Positions 31,772 to 41,616 of a stretch of DNA of 64,000 nucleotides are shown here, piece after piece. The notes under the pieces were generated by a model. The model ran no database searches, was not told the origin of the DNA, and saw only the letters and a list, made by a program, of their open reading frames with translations. The translations under genes were made by a program, and so were the position numbers. This DNA comes from CAVRCA01 sp963719345 (GTDB lineage: Bacteria > Pseudomonadota > Alphaproteobacteria > Acetobacterales > Acetobacteraceae): contig CAVRCA010000004.1 of assembly GCA_963719345.1 (NCBI GenBank), positions 1 through 64,000 on the forward strand, written 5' to 3'. Positions within the stretch are counted from its first letter, which is position 1; each line of letters opens with the position of its first letter.

Positions 31772-32163
31772 TGCCGATGACCCCTGTCGTTCCCGCCAAC
31801 GCCGGCAAGCCGCTCGCCCCCTACTCGCCGGGCGTGGTGGCGGATGGCGTCGTCTACGTCTCCGGCACGCTGCCGCTCGATGCGGACGCGAACGTCGTCC
31901 ATATCGGGGACGCAGCGGCACAGACCCACCACGTCCTGCGCAGCATCCGGGCGGTGATCGAGGCGGCCGGCGGCACGATGGCCGACGTGACCAACAACTC
32001 GATCTTCATCACCGACTGGGCCAACTACGCGGCCATCAACGCCGTCTACGCCGAGTATTTTCCGGGCGACAAACCGGCCCGGTTCTGTATCCAGTGCGGG
32101 CTCGTCAAGCCGGGCGCCCTGGTCGAGATCGCCACAATCGCCCATCTCGGCCGCAAGGCCTGA
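31771..32163 (+). CDS. rutC: 3-aminoacrylate deaminase RutC (RidA family)
   Basis: The 130-residue RidA/YjgF fold protein has the landmarks PLAPYSPGVVADGVVYVSG, FITDWANYAAINAVYAEYF and ARFCIQCGLVKPGALVEI, where the Arg is the conserved carboxylate-binding residue. In the Rut pathway it helps remove aminoacrylate. The ATG at 31771 overlaps the rutB stop. Confidence 0.95.
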   Translation: MPMTPVVPANAGKPLAPYSPGVVADGVVYVSGTLPLDADANVVHIGDAAAQTHHVLRSIRAVIEAAGGTMADVTNNSIFITDWANYAAINAVYAEYFPGDKPARFCIQCGLVKPGALVEIATIAHLGRKA

Positions 32164-32173
32164 TCCCGGCCGC

Positions 32174-32953
32174 ATGCACTACGACCTGCACGAAGGGGCG
32201 CATCCCGGAACCGAAACCGTGCTGCTCTCCGCCGGCCTCGGGGGCGTCGCCAGCTACTGGCAGCCGCAGATGGCGGCGCTGCAATCCCGCCGGGTCATCG
32301 CCTATGATCACGCCGGCACCGGGCGCAACCGGGTGAACCTGCCCGATGGCTACAGCATCGCGGCAATGGCCCAGGACGTGCTTGCCATCCTGGATGCCTC
32401 CAACACCCCGTCCTGCCATTTCGTCGGCCACGCGCTGGGCGGACTGGTGGGGCTGGAGTTCGCACGGCACCACCCGCATCGCCTCCGGTCGCTCACCGTC
32501 GTGAACGGCTGGGCCAAGGCGGACGCCCACACCAAGCGCTGCTTCGCGGCCCGCCTCACCCTGCTGCGCGCCGCGGGGGCCGAAGCCTATGTGCGGGCCC
32601 AGCCGATTTTTCTCTATCCCGCCTCCTGGCTTGCCGAGCACGAGGCGAGGATGCAGCAGGAGGACGCGCACGCCCTGGCGGGTTTCCAGGGCGAGGACAG
32701 CCTGCTGCGTCGGATCGACGCCTTGCTTGCGTTCGATGCCACCCCGTATCTCGCCGCGTTGCATGTGCCGGTGCTGCTGATCGCCGCCCAGGACGACGTG
32801 CTGGTGGCGTGCACGCAGTCCGAGCGGCTGGCGGCGGCGATCCCGGAAGCCGAGTTGCACCTCGCCCGGTCCGGCGGCCACGCGCTCAACGTCTCCGAGC
32901 CCGAGGCCTTCAACGTCCGGCTCCTGACGTTCCTGAACCGCCACGCGAGTTGA
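32174..32953 (+). CDS. rutD: Putative aminoacrylate hydrolase RutD (alpha/beta hydrolase)
   Basis: This 259-residue alpha/beta hydrolase is close to RutD: LLSAGLGGVASYWQPQ, YDHAGTGRN, VNGWAKADAHTKRCF, FLYPASWLAEHEAR and the late GGHALNVSEPEAFN with the catalytic His. The nucleophile elbow reads GHALGG, with Ala where most hydrolases have Ser; E. coli RutD has the same feature, so it is a family trait. It ends rutABCD. No rutE, rutF, rutG or rutR lies within the window. Confidence 0.92.
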   Translation: MHYDLHEGAHPGTETVLLSAGLGGVASYWQPQMAALQSRRVIAYDHAGTGRNRVNLPDGYSIAAMAQDVLAILDASNTPSCHFVGHALGGLVGLEFARHHPHRLRSLTVVNGWAKADAHTKRCFAARLTLLRAAGAEAYVRAQPIFLYPASWLAEHEARMQQEDAHALAGFQGEDSLLRRIDALLAFDATPYLAALHVPVLLIAAQDDVLVACTQSERLAAAIPEAELHLARSGGHALNVSEPEAFNVRLLTFLNRHAS

Positions 32954-33010
32954 TCGGACGACTTGCCGAGGATAAGAGCGGAGCAACAGTTAAGTCAGCG
33001 AGGAACGCAG

Positions 33011-34324
33011 GTGTCCGAACCATCGGTCGCCGAGGCGCTGGACCCGGCCGAGCGGGCGTCGCGGGACGAGATTGTCGCGCTGCAGCTCGAGCGCCTGCGC
33101 CGCTCGCTCCACCACGCCTACGACAACGTGCCGCTCTACCGCGCCAAGTTCGACGCCGCCGGCGTGCATCCGGGCGACGTGCGGGCGCTGTCGGACCTCA
33201 CGCGCTTTCCGTTCACCACCAAGCAGGATCTGCGCGACACCTACCCGTTCGGGATGTTCGCGGTGCCGCGCGAGCGCATCGCCCGCATCCACTGCTCATC
33301 CGGGACCACGGGCAAGCCGATCGTGGTCGGCTACACGCAGGTCGACCTCGACATGTGGGCGGACGTGGTCGCCCGCTCGTTGCGCGCCGCCGGCGGACGG
33401 CCCGGGATGATGCTGCACAACGCCTACGGCTACGGGCTGTTCACCGGCGGCCTCGGCATCCATGCCGGAGCCGAGCGGCTGGGCTGCGCGGTGGTGCCGA
33501 TGTCGGGCGGCATGACCGAGCGGCAGGTGCAGCTGATCCACGATTTCCGCCCGGAGCTGATCACCGTCACCCCGTCCTACATGCTGGCGCTGCTCGACGA
33601 GTTCCACCGCCAGGGGATCGATCCGCGCGCCACCGCCCTGCGGGTCGGCATTTTTGGCGCCGAGCCCTGGTCCGACGCCGTGCGGCGCGAGATCGAGACC
33701 GCGTTCGACATGCAGGCGGTGGACATCTACGGCCTCTCCGAGGTGATCGGCCCGGGTGTCGCGCAGGAATGCGTGGAAACCAAGGATGGGCTGCACATCT
33801 GGGAGGACCATTTCCTGCCCGAAGTGATCGACCCGGCGAGCGGGGAGGCGCTGCCGGACGGGCAAACCGGCGAATTGGTGTTCACCTCGCTGACCAAGGA
33901 GGCGTTCCCGGTCGTGCGCTACCGCACCCGCGATCTCACCCGGTTGCTGCCGGGGACGGCGCGGCCCGGGATGCGGCGGATGCGCAAGATCACCGGGCGA
34001 TCGGACGACATGATCATCCTGCGCGGGGTGAACGTGTTTCCGACCCAGATCGAGGAGGCGCTGCTCGCCTGCGACTGGTGCGGCGGTCACTTCCAGATCG
34101 AGCTGACCCGCGACGGCCGCATGGACCAGATGACGGTACACGCCGAGGCCCGGCCGGAGCACTGGGACGGTGCCGGCCTGCCGGACGAAGCCGCGCGCGT
34201 TCGTCACGCCATCAAGGGCAGCCTCGGCATCACCACGCGCATCGTCGTCGAGCCGCCCGGGACACTCGAACGTTCGATCGGCAAGGCCAAGCGGGTGATC
34301 GATCGGCGCCCGCGCGAGCCGTAG
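33011..34324 (+). CDS. paaK: Phenylacetate--CoA ligase
   Basis: This adenylate-forming ligase of the PaaK subfamily has 437 residues. Landmarks are TRFPFTTKQDLRDTYPFGMF, the nucleotide-binding HCSSGTTGKPIVVGYT, IYGLSEVIGPGVAQEC, and the C-terminal GRSDDMIILRGVNVFPTQIE with lysines in SIGKAKRVIDRR. I chose the GTG at 33011, which follows an AGGAACGCAG site; an earlier TTG is possible. It activates phenylacetate or a related aromatic acid to its CoA ester. It follows rutD by about 60 bp; the functional link is unclear. No paaABCDE genes are here. Confidence 0.93.
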   Translation: MSEPSVAEALDPAERASRDEIVALQLERLRRSLHHAYDNVPLYRAKFDAAGVHPGDVRALSDLTRFPFTTKQDLRDTYPFGMFAVPRERIARIHCSSGTTGKPIVVGYTQVDLDMWADVVARSLRAAGGRPGMMLHNAYGYGLFTGGLGIHAGAERLGCAVVPMSGGMTERQVQLIHDFRPELITVTPSYMLALLDEFHRQGIDPRATALRVGIFGAEPWSDAVRREIETAFDMQAVDIYGLSEVIGPGVAQECVETKDGLHIWEDHFLPEVIDPASGEALPDGQTGELVFTSLTKEAFPVVRYRTRDLTRLLPGTARPGMRRMRKITGRSDDMIILRGVNVFPTQIEEALLACDWCGGHFQIELTRDGRMDQMTVHAEARPEHWDGAGLPDEAARVRHAIKGSLGITTRIVVEPPGTLERSIGKAKRVIDRRPREP

Positions 34325-34342
34325 CGTCTCGGCAAACGACGG

Positions 34343-34696
34343 CTACTTGAGGGTCTCAAGATAGGCGATGACATCCTGGCGGTTCTTCTCGTCGGACAGG
34401 CCCGCAAACGCCATTCGTGTGCCGGGGACGGTCTTCATCGGCGCCGCGAGATAACGGTCGAGCGTCTCGGGCGTCCAGGTCACGTCGTAGGCCTTCATCG
34501 CCGTGGAATAGGCGAAACCGGGCACACTGGCCGCATGCCGGCCGACCACGCCGAACATGCTCGGCCCGAGCTTGGGCTTGCCGGGCTCGACCGCGTGGCA
34601 GATGCCGCACTGCGAGAACACGGCCTTGCCGTGCTCGGCGTCCCCCGCCGCCCACACCGGGGTTGCCGCGAGCCACGCAAAACCGGCCAGAAACAC
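34343..34696 (-). CDS. Class I c-type cytochrome
   Basis: The 117-residue protein has a short hydrophobic export signal (MFLAGFAWLAATPVWA), haem motif CGICHAV, the GPSMFGVVGRHAASVPGFAYS region of mitochondrial-type cytochrome c2, and axial Met in TRMAFAGLSDEKNRQDV. It starts at a GTG 12 bp downstream of the FAD monooxygenase stop, so the two are probably co-transcribed. It is a periplasmic electron carrier. Confidence 0.9.
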   Translation of the reverse strand: MFLAGFAWLAATPVWAAGDAEHGKAVFSQCGICHAVEPGKPKLGPSMFGVVGRHAASVPGFAYSTAMKAYDVTWTPETLDRYLAAPMKTVPGTRMAFAGLSDEKNRQDVIAYLETLK

Positions 34697-34708
34697 GTCA
34701 CGGACTTC

Positions 34709-36257
34709 TCACTGGCGGACTCCGAGACGCAGATGCAAACCCAGCCGCTCGATATAGGCGGCCAGTTTTTCGGCAGCACCCCGGCTCGCGGCAAGCGCGA
34801 CATAGCCGTCAGGACGCACCAGATAGGCCGCATCGCGCTCGAACCCCGCCTCATGCGCGGCAGCGCTCCACGGGAAGCCGTGCAATGGGAGCGCCTGCGC
34901 GTCGCAGGCGGCGGCGAGTCCCTCTTCGGGGCTGCCATAGACATGCATCTGCCAGTCGCAGGAGCGCAGCGGGGCGAAATTGTCCTCGCCGGTGCCGCCG
35001 GTCCAGGGCAACCGGTCGCCGCCTTGGACGTGCCCCGCTTCGCCGACGCTGAGCACGCTGTCGGGGTAGTGGATGTGGATCTGGGACACCGTGCGGAAGG
35101 CGGCATGGCGGGTGAAGGCGAAGCGGGTCATCACGTTGGCCGCCAGAGGAGCAAGAATGCGGCGCGTGAACTCGCCGCGCATGCCCTCCGCCACCATCGG
35201 CGTGAAGGCGCGGTCGGTGGTGGCGACGAGCTTGCGGGCAAACGCGATCCGCTCCGGCTCATAACTGTCGAGCAGCGCCGGATCGGCGCGACCGGCGACG
35301 ACCTGCGCCAGCTTCCAGCCGAGATTGACGGCATCTCCGATCCCGGTGTTCATGCCCTGACCGCCGGCCGGGCTATGGATATGCCCGGCGTCCCCGAGCA
35401 GGAACGCGCGGCCGACGCTGGAACCGGGCGGCGACCCGGTGGTGGACCCGGTAGGTCGAGAACCAGTTCACCTCGGCCACATGCACGTCCAGCAACGGCT
35501 CGACCTCGCCGCGGATCGCGTCGAACGTCAGGTCGGTGCGGTGCGACAGGTCGGGGGGAACCAGGCCGATCAGCCGCTGCATGCCGCTGACCCGAACCGG
35601 CAGCATCAGCGCCAGGATGTGCTCGCCGAGATTGATGTAGCTGTCCTGTTTGAAGCCGCCCTCGATCTTCACATCGGCGACATAGAACAATTGATCGTAG
35701 GTGCCGCCGGGGAAGCCGAGCTTCAGGGACTGCCGCACTTGGCTGTGGGCACCGTCGCAGCCGCAGAGGTAGCTCGCCGTCACCGCCTCCGTGCGTCCGT
35801 CGCGGTGCTCAAGGGTCGCGTGCACCCCGTCATCGTCCTCCGTAAATCCGGTCAGCGTCACACCCCACTCGACGCTGCGACCCGCCGTCGCCAACTGCTC
35901 GACCAGGAAGCGCTCATGCGCGTCCTGCGGGTAGGTCAGCAGGAACGGGTACGGGCTGAGGCCGTCGCCGAAATCCTTGAAGCTGAACGTGGTGACCTCC
36001 CTGGCGCGGCCGTCGCGGCCGCTCTCGCGCAGGTGCATCCGTTCGGACTGGATGCCTTGGGCGACCACCGCATCGGCGAACCCGAACTGGCGATAGAACT
36101 CGAGGGTGCGGGCATGCACGCCCATCGCCCGCGAAGTTTCGCCCGGACCGTCCGCCTGGCTGATCAGGCGGAACGGCACACCGCGGCGCGCCAAGCTGAT
36201 CGCCAATACCAACCCGGTCGGACCGGCGCCGGCGATGAGGACGGGAGTGTCGGGCAT
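34709..36257 (-). CDS. FAD-dependent aromatic monooxygenase (frameshifted)
   Basis: This is a class A flavoprotein hydroxylase of the UbiH/PHBH type, about 515 residues when joined. The Rossmann motif GAGPTGLVLAISLARRG is near residue 9, followed by the DG motif CGCDGAHSQVRQ (about 165) and the GD motif GRAFLLGDAGHIHSPAGGQG. The given frame ends at 35373, but the GD half lies one frame over, ending at 34709. Dropping one G near 35423 (CAGC to CAC) gives an uninterrupted protein. Likely substrate: a phenolic or aromatic acid. The pathway is not evident. Confidence 0.87.
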
Positions 36258-36413
36258 GGCGAGGTTCCTTCGGCAGGTAGCACGAGGCAGGCGATAATGT
36301 CGTGCTCGTCACCGACACGCGACCGTTAAGTCCGGCCCGGCTCGCTTGGTGGCAAGATTGGCTGACCCTCAGCCGCTTGCCTAGGGAGCGCCGCCGCCTG
36401 TTCACGCAGGTCT

Positions 36414-39292
36414 TCAGGCTCCTGGGCGAGCGGGGCCGTCGGCCCATTCCTGTCGGCCAAGCAGCGCCTGAACCCGGCGCACCAGCGTGTCGAGCTCGAA
36501 GGGCTTGCCGATCACCTCGGTCCCCGGCGGCAGCCGGGTGCCGGCGTAGCCCGTGATGAACAGCACCGGCACGCCGGGAACCCGCTCGCGCACCGCCTCG
36601 GCCACCTGTCGCCCATTCATCCCGTTCGGCAGGCCCACGTCGGTGACCAGCAGGTCGATCCGCCTCTCGTTCTCCAGAACGCGCATGGCAGCCGGCCCGT
36701 CCACCGCCTCCAGCACCCTGTAGCCGAGCTCGCGTCAGTCGCTCGACCGCTGGTCCGCGGACGGCGCTCTCGTCGTCGACAAGCAGCACCGTCCCGCTGG
36801 AAGCCGTCCGTTCCGAGAGGGCGGCTGACGCCTCGGCGGTCTCGGCCGCGATGGCGGACCTCCGGGCCGGCCCGTGTCGGCAGGCAGAGGCGCACGGTGG
36901 TCCCTTGTCCGGGTGCGCTCTCGACCCGGACCAGGCCGGCGGACTGCCGGACGAAGCCATAGACTTGGCTCAGGCCCAATCCGGTTCCTTGCCCCTGCGG
37001 CTTGGTCGTGAAGAACGGCTCGAACACCCGCTCGAGCACATCGGGGGACATGCCCGCGCCGGTGTCCGCGACCGAGATCACGACGTGCTCGCCGACCTCG
37101 GCATCGCCGAGCCCCGCGGCATCCGCGGCCGACAGCATTGCTTGTTCCGTAGCGATCGTCAGCCGTCCGCCGTCGGGCATGGCGTCGCGCGCGTTAATGC
37201 AGAGGTTCAGCAGCGCGCTCTCCAGCTCGCTCCGATCGCACAGCACGCGACCCGCGCCGTCGCACAGCTTGAGGTGGATCTGGATGCCCGGCCCCATGGT
37301 GCGGCGGACCAAGTCCGCCATGCCGGAGATCAGCTGGTCCGCATCGATCAGCTTCGGCTCGAGGCGCTGCCGTCGCGCGAACGCCAGCAACCGCTGCGTC
37401 AGGGACGCGGCGCGGCCGACCGCTTCGAGCGCCATGTCGAGATAGCGCCCGACCTCGCCGGCACGACCTTCCGCGACCCGCCGCCGTGCCATCTCGAGGC
37501 CGCCCGCGATGCCCTGCAGCATGTTGTTGAAATCGTGCGCGATCCCTCCCGTAAGCTGGCCCACCGCTTCCATCTTCTGCGTCTGCCGAAGCGTCTCCTC
37601 GGCGGCCATCAGCTCCGCGCTGCGCGCGGCGACCAGTGTCTCCAATCCCTCGCGGCCGCGGGCCAGCACTTCGCGCGCGCGCATCTGGTCCTCGATGTCG
37701 GTCGAGGTCCCGAGCCATTCGACGATGCGGCCCTCGGGGTGCTCCGCATCCGGGGCGTCCCGCACCGGCAGGGCGCGGCTCTGGAACCAGCGATACGCGC
37801 CGTCGGCCGCGCGGCGCGTCCGGTGCTCGACGGAAAACAGGCCACTCGCCTCGGCCTCGGCCCAGGCCGCCATCGTCGCGGCGCGGTCGTCGGGATGGAC
37901 CGCGTCGAGCCAGCCCAGGCCGATGCTCTCCGCCTCCGAGAGGCCGGCGTAGCGGATCCATTGCGGGCTGCCCCACGTCCGCTCGCCCGAACTGCGGGAG
38001 CGGAACACGAGGTTCGGGATGCCCTCGGCCAACGTGCGGAACCGCCGTTCGCCCTCGCGCAAAGCCTCCTCGGCAGCCCGGCGTTCGGTCACGTCCTGGC
38101 CGATCTTCAGGAAGCTTCGCACCCCTCCCTCCGGGTCGCGCAATGCCGTGACCTTGCCGTCGATGAAGACGCGCGAGCCGTCCTTGCGCTGGTGCCAGCG
38201 CACGTTCGGAGCCGTCCCCTCCGCGCGCGCCGTCTCGATCTCCTTGTCGGCTTCGCCCCTCGCCTGGTCCTCCGCCGTGAACAGGATGTCGGCGGGCCGG
38301 CCGATCGTCTCTTCCGCCGTCCACCCGAAGACGGCCGCGGCACCGGGGAGCCAGTCGGTGATCCGGTCATCGGGGTCGGTGATGAAGATCGCGTAGTCGC
38401 GCGCGTTCTCGACGATGAGGCGCAGGCGCTCCTCGCCGACGCGCAGCGCGTCCTCGGTCCGCCTGCGCTCGGTGATGTCGATGACGAACTCGATGCATTG
38501 GGAGGTCCGCCCGCTGCCGCTGAGCCGCATCGGCGCGAACAGCCCCCACCAGCGCGAACCATCCTTGCGGATCATCTCCTTCTCGAACGGCGCGGTCTCG
38601 CCGGAGCTGGCAAGTTCTTCCGCCGCGAGCCGGGTTCTCCGCATGAACTCGGGCGTGGTCAGCCGCTCGCAGTCGGGCAGGCTGAGGAGTTCGTCACGGC
38701 TGAAGCCGCTGAGCCGTATAAAGGTTTGGTTTGCGTCGGTGATGCGCCCGTCGAGGCTGAAGAAGAGCACGCCGACGGTGCCGATGCCCATCGCACGGCG
38801 GAGCAGCTCCTGGCTCTCGGACGAGCGCCGCTCGGCGTGGACCTTCTCCGTCGTATCGGTCGCGTTACAGTAGAAGCCGGCGACCACCCCGGCCTCGTCG
38901 CGCAGGGGTACCCAGGAAAACGTGAACCAGCTTGCCGAATGGTCGGCGAGGGGCACAGGCCGGTCCGCCAACTGGCGCGCCTCGCCGGCCATCGCGGCCT
39001 CAACCACGGGACGATACTGGTCCCACTTCTCGGCCCACAGCTCCCCATAGGGTTTGCCCAAGGCCTCGGCATGCTTGCTGCCGAACAGCGGGGTAAACGC
39101 GTCGTTGTGGAGCGAAGTGAGGCTGGCACCCCAAGCGATGCAGGCCGGTTGGCGGCTTGCGAGCATGAGATCGACGACAGTGCGCAGGCTCTGCGGCCAC
39201 GCCTCGATCGCGCCGAGCGGCGTGCGGGTCCAGTCGAACGTACGGATGCGTTCGCCCATCACCCCGACACCGCGTGGCCAGCCGCTCGTCAT
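36414..39292 (-). CDS. Multi-PAS hybrid histidine kinase with C-terminal receiver (two frameshifts)
   Basis: There are about four PAS/PAC units: TFDWTRTPLGAIEAWPQSLR at the start, then sections ending in DITERRRTEDALR, DVTERRAAEEALR and DIEDQMRAREVL. A HisKA box follows with H586 in GGIAHDFNNML, then HATPase_c (NLCINARDAM, DTGAGM, FFTTKPQGQGTGLGLS). A receiver domain closes it: VLLVDDESAV, then LLVTDVGLPNGMNG and FITGYAGT. Single extra bases near 36880 and 36737 put kinase, start and rest of the receiver in three frames. No transmembrane segment is seen, so it is probably cytoplasmic. It lies next to the pqq genes, divergent, and might regulate them; this is conjecture. Confidence 0.88.
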
Positions 39293-39457
39293 TTCCGCGT
39301 CACCGTCACAGGCGCTTAACCCGCGGAACGGCCCGCAGTTCGGCGGGGGGCGGCGCGGCGATAAGCCAGGGTGCGTTTCTGGGCCACGTGTTTCGGGCTA
39401 CACACTCCCCTCGACGGGCAGCGCAATGGCGAACCCGTCGGTGGCGCTGGAGGAAAC

Positions 39458-40363
39458 GTGCTGCGCATCGTCGTTCTTGGAGCCGCGGCCGGTGGCGGAT
39501 TTCCCCAGTGGAACGCCAACAACACGGCTTGCCGGAGAGCCCGCGCCGGCGATCCGGCCGCACGCCCCCGCACCCAGTTTTCGGTCGCTGTCTCCGGCGA
39601 CGGCGAGCATTGGGTGGTGGTCAACGCCAGCCCCGACCTGCGACAACAGATCGAGGCTCGTCCGGTGCTGCATCCGCGGCACGGCCGGCGACATTCGCCG
39701 ATCTCCGCCGTCGTCCTCACCGGAGGCGAGGTGGACGCGGTGGCCGGGCTGCTCAGCCTGCGGGAAAGTCAGCCGTTCACCCTTTTCGCAACCGGGCGTG
39801 TCCACGATGCCCTGCGCGCCAATCCGATCTTCGGCGCGCTCTCGCCTACCTGCGTGAGGCGCCAGCACGTGCTCCTCGAGCAGGGGTTCGCTCTGCCCGG
39901 CGGACTGGCGGCCGAACTGTTCCCGGTGCCCGGCAAAGTGCCGCTCTATCTGGAGCAGGAGGACGCCGCTCTCGCGGGCACGCCCGAGGATACGGCGGGG
40001 CTCCATCTAGCGGACGCGTCCGGCGCCGGCTGCACCATTATTCCGGGGTGTGCCCATCTCCCTCCCGCGCTGCGCGACCGGCTGCGCGGCGGGCAGCTGG
40101 TGTTCTTCGACGGCACTTTGTGGACAGACGACGAGTTGATCCGGGAGGGGTCGGGCGCGAAGACCGGCAAACGGATGGGACATATGAGCGTTGCCGACCC
40201 GGATGGGACGCTGGCCGGGTTCCGCGATCTCGGCGTCGGCCGCAAAATCCTGATCCACATCAACAACAGCAATCCCGTACTGCTCGAGGATTCACCGGAG
40301 CGGGCGGAGGTCGAGCGGGCCGGCTGGGAAGTCGCCTATGACGGAATGGAGATCGTGCTGTGA
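39458..40363 (+). CDS. pqqB: PQQ biosynthesis protein PqqB
   Basis: The 301-residue metallo-beta-lactamase-fold protein hydroxylates the tyrosine moiety during PQQ assembly. The N-terminus LRIVVLGAAAGGGFPQWNANN is diagnostic. Also present are TQFSVAVSGDGEHW, ASPDLRQQI and RMGHMSVADPDGTL, then ILIHINNSNPVL. The GTG at 39458 follows a GGAGGAAAC site. An open frame continues upstream but lacks family character. First gene of pqqBCD, with start-stop overlaps. Confidence 0.96.
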   Translation: MLRIVVLGAAAGGGFPQWNANNTACRRARAGDPAARPRTQFSVAVSGDGEHWVVVNASPDLRQQIEARPVLHPRHGRRHSPISAVVLTGGEVDAVAGLLSLRESQPFTLFATGRVHDALRANPIFGALSPTCVRRQHVLLEQGFALPGGLAAELFPVPGKVPLYLEQEDAALAGTPEDTAGLHLADASGAGCTIIPGCAHLPPALRDRLRGGQLVFFDGTLWTDDELIREGSGAKTGKRMGHMSVADPDGTLAGFRDLGVGRKILIHINNSNPVLLEDSPERAEVERAGWEVAYDGMEIVL

Positions 40364-41115
40364 GTCATGCAGAGGACGGGGGCGACAGCGTCCTGAGCGC
40401 GGACGAACTGGAAGCGGCGCTGCGTGCGATCGGCGCCGAGCGCTACCACAGCAATCACCCGTTCCACAAACTCATGTACAGCGGCAAGCTCGACCGCGGG
40501 CAGATCCAGGCGTGGGCGCTGAACCGCTACTATTACCAGTGCCGCATCCCGGCGAAGGACGCGACGCTCATCGCGCGACTGCCGACGCCCGATTTGCGCC
40601 GCGCGTGGCGATCGCGCCTGATCGACCACGACGGCGACGGCGAGCAGCCCGGCGGCATCGAGCGTTGGCTCCGGTTGACGGATGGCGTCGGGCTCGACCG
40701 CGACTACGTCATCTCGACGCGCGGGCTGCTGCCGGCCACCCGCTTCGCGGTCGACGCCTACGTCGCATTCGTACGCGACCAGTCGCTGCTGGACGCGGTG
40801 GCATCGTCACTGACCGAGATGTTTTCGCCCGTCATCATTGCCGAGCGGGTTGATGGGATGCTCGCCAACTACGCGTTCATCAGCCGCGAAACGCTGGCCT
40901 ACTTCCAGCCCCGTCTGACGCAGGCGCCCCAGGACGTGCAGTTCGCACTCGACTACTGCAAGGCGCACGCGCGGACCCGACAGGAGCAGGACGGCGTGCT
41001 GGCGGCGCTCCGGTTCAAGTGCGACGTTCTCTGGGCGCAGATGGACGCGCTCTGGCATGCCTACGTGGAGCCACGGCACATACCCCCCGGCGCCTTCGTG
41101 CCGTCCGAACGATGA
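40360..41115 (+). CDS. pqqC: Pyrroloquinoline-quinone synthase PqqC
   Basis: The 251-residue cofactor-free oxidase carries out the final ring closure and oxidation giving PQQ. Landmarks are YHSNHPFHKLMYSGKL, WALNRYYYQCRIPAKD, RLIDHDGDGEQPGGIERW, SLTEMFSPVIIAERV and the ALRFKCDVLWAQMDAL end. The GTG at 40360 overlaps the pqqB stop by 4 bp. Confidence 0.97.
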   Translation: MSHAEDGGDSVLSADELEAALRAIGAERYHSNHPFHKLMYSGKLDRGQIQAWALNRYYYQCRIPAKDATLIARLPTPDLRRAWRSRLIDHDGDGEQPGGIERWLRLTDGVGLDRDYVISTRGLLPATRFAVDAYVAFVRDQSLLDAVASSLTEMFSPVIIAERVDGMLANYAFISRETLAYFQPRLTQAPQDVQFALDYCKAHARTRQEQDGVLAALRFKCDVLWAQMDALWHAYVEPRHIPPGAFVPSER

Positions 41116-41429
41116 CGGCGCGCCGGCCGACGATCATCGCCCCGGAGTCGGTGCCGCACTTCCCGCGCGGGACGCGGCTGCGGTTCGATGCGACGCGACA
41201 GGCCTGGGTCCTGCTGGCGCCCGAGCGGCTGATGATGCCGGACGAGATTGCGGTCGCGGTGCTGAAGCTCGTCGACGGCGCTCGCCCGGTCCGGGCGATC
41301 GCCGAGCAACTCGCGGCACAGTTCAATGCTCCGGTGGACGAGGTTCAGGCGGATGTTATGGCGATGCTGCAGGAACTCGCCGACGACAGGGTGTTGGACG
41401 ACGCCGCCTCGCCGGAACCGCCACCGTGA
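41112..41429 (+). CDS. pqqD: PQQ peptide chaperone PqqD
   Basis: The 105-residue winged-helix RRE protein presents the PqqA peptide to PqqE. Landmarks are PHFPRGTRLRFDATRQAWVL, LAPERLMMPDEIAVAVLKLVDG and the LAAQFNAPVDEVQADVMAML helix. It overlaps the pqqC stop by 4 bp (ATGA). Its stop is 2 bp away from the stop of the opposed pqqA, so pqqD and pqqA converge. Confidence 0.95.
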   Translation: MTARRPTIIAPESVPHFPRGTRLRFDATRQAWVLLAPERLMMPDEIAVAVLKLVDGARPVRAIAEQLAAQFNAPVDEVQADVMAMLQELADDRVLDDAASPEPPP

Positions 41430-41431
41430 CG

Positions 41432-41515
41432 TCAGACGACCGCGCAGCCGTACGCGTTGATCTCGCAGCCTACGGCGATACGGGTGATGATCGGTTTGCG
41501 CCAAGTGGACATCAT
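41432..41515 (-). CDS. pqqA: PQQ precursor peptide PqqA (on the opposite strand)
   Basis: The minus strand between pqqD and pqqE encodes 27 residues: MMSTWRKPIITRIAVG, then CEINAYGCAVV. The W-x-K-P start and the E-x3-Y pair (E18 and Y22) are the hallmarks of PqqA; this Glu and Tyr are the atoms from which PQQ is built. An AGGGAGAG site precedes the first ATG (41515); a second ATG at 41512 is also possible. In most organisms pqqA is the first gene of the operon, on the same strand. Here it is inverted, divergent from pqqE and convergent with pqqD, so it must have its own promoter. It is too short for ordinary ORF listing. Confidence 0.88.
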   Translation of the reverse strand: MMSTWRKPIITRIAVGCEINAYGCAVV

Positions 41516-41616
41516 CTACTCTCCCTTGTTGAGTGGCCGACGGGTGTCCGGCCGCTGCTGTACGATCCTACATGCGCATTGGCCGGGGCACCATACCGTC
41601 CATGATGGGGCAGGAC

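Noticed and set aside
32174..32953. RutD judged inactive because the nucleophile elbow has Ala (GHALGG)
   Set aside because: E. coli RutD has the same GHAL sequence, so it is a family feature and not a lesion.
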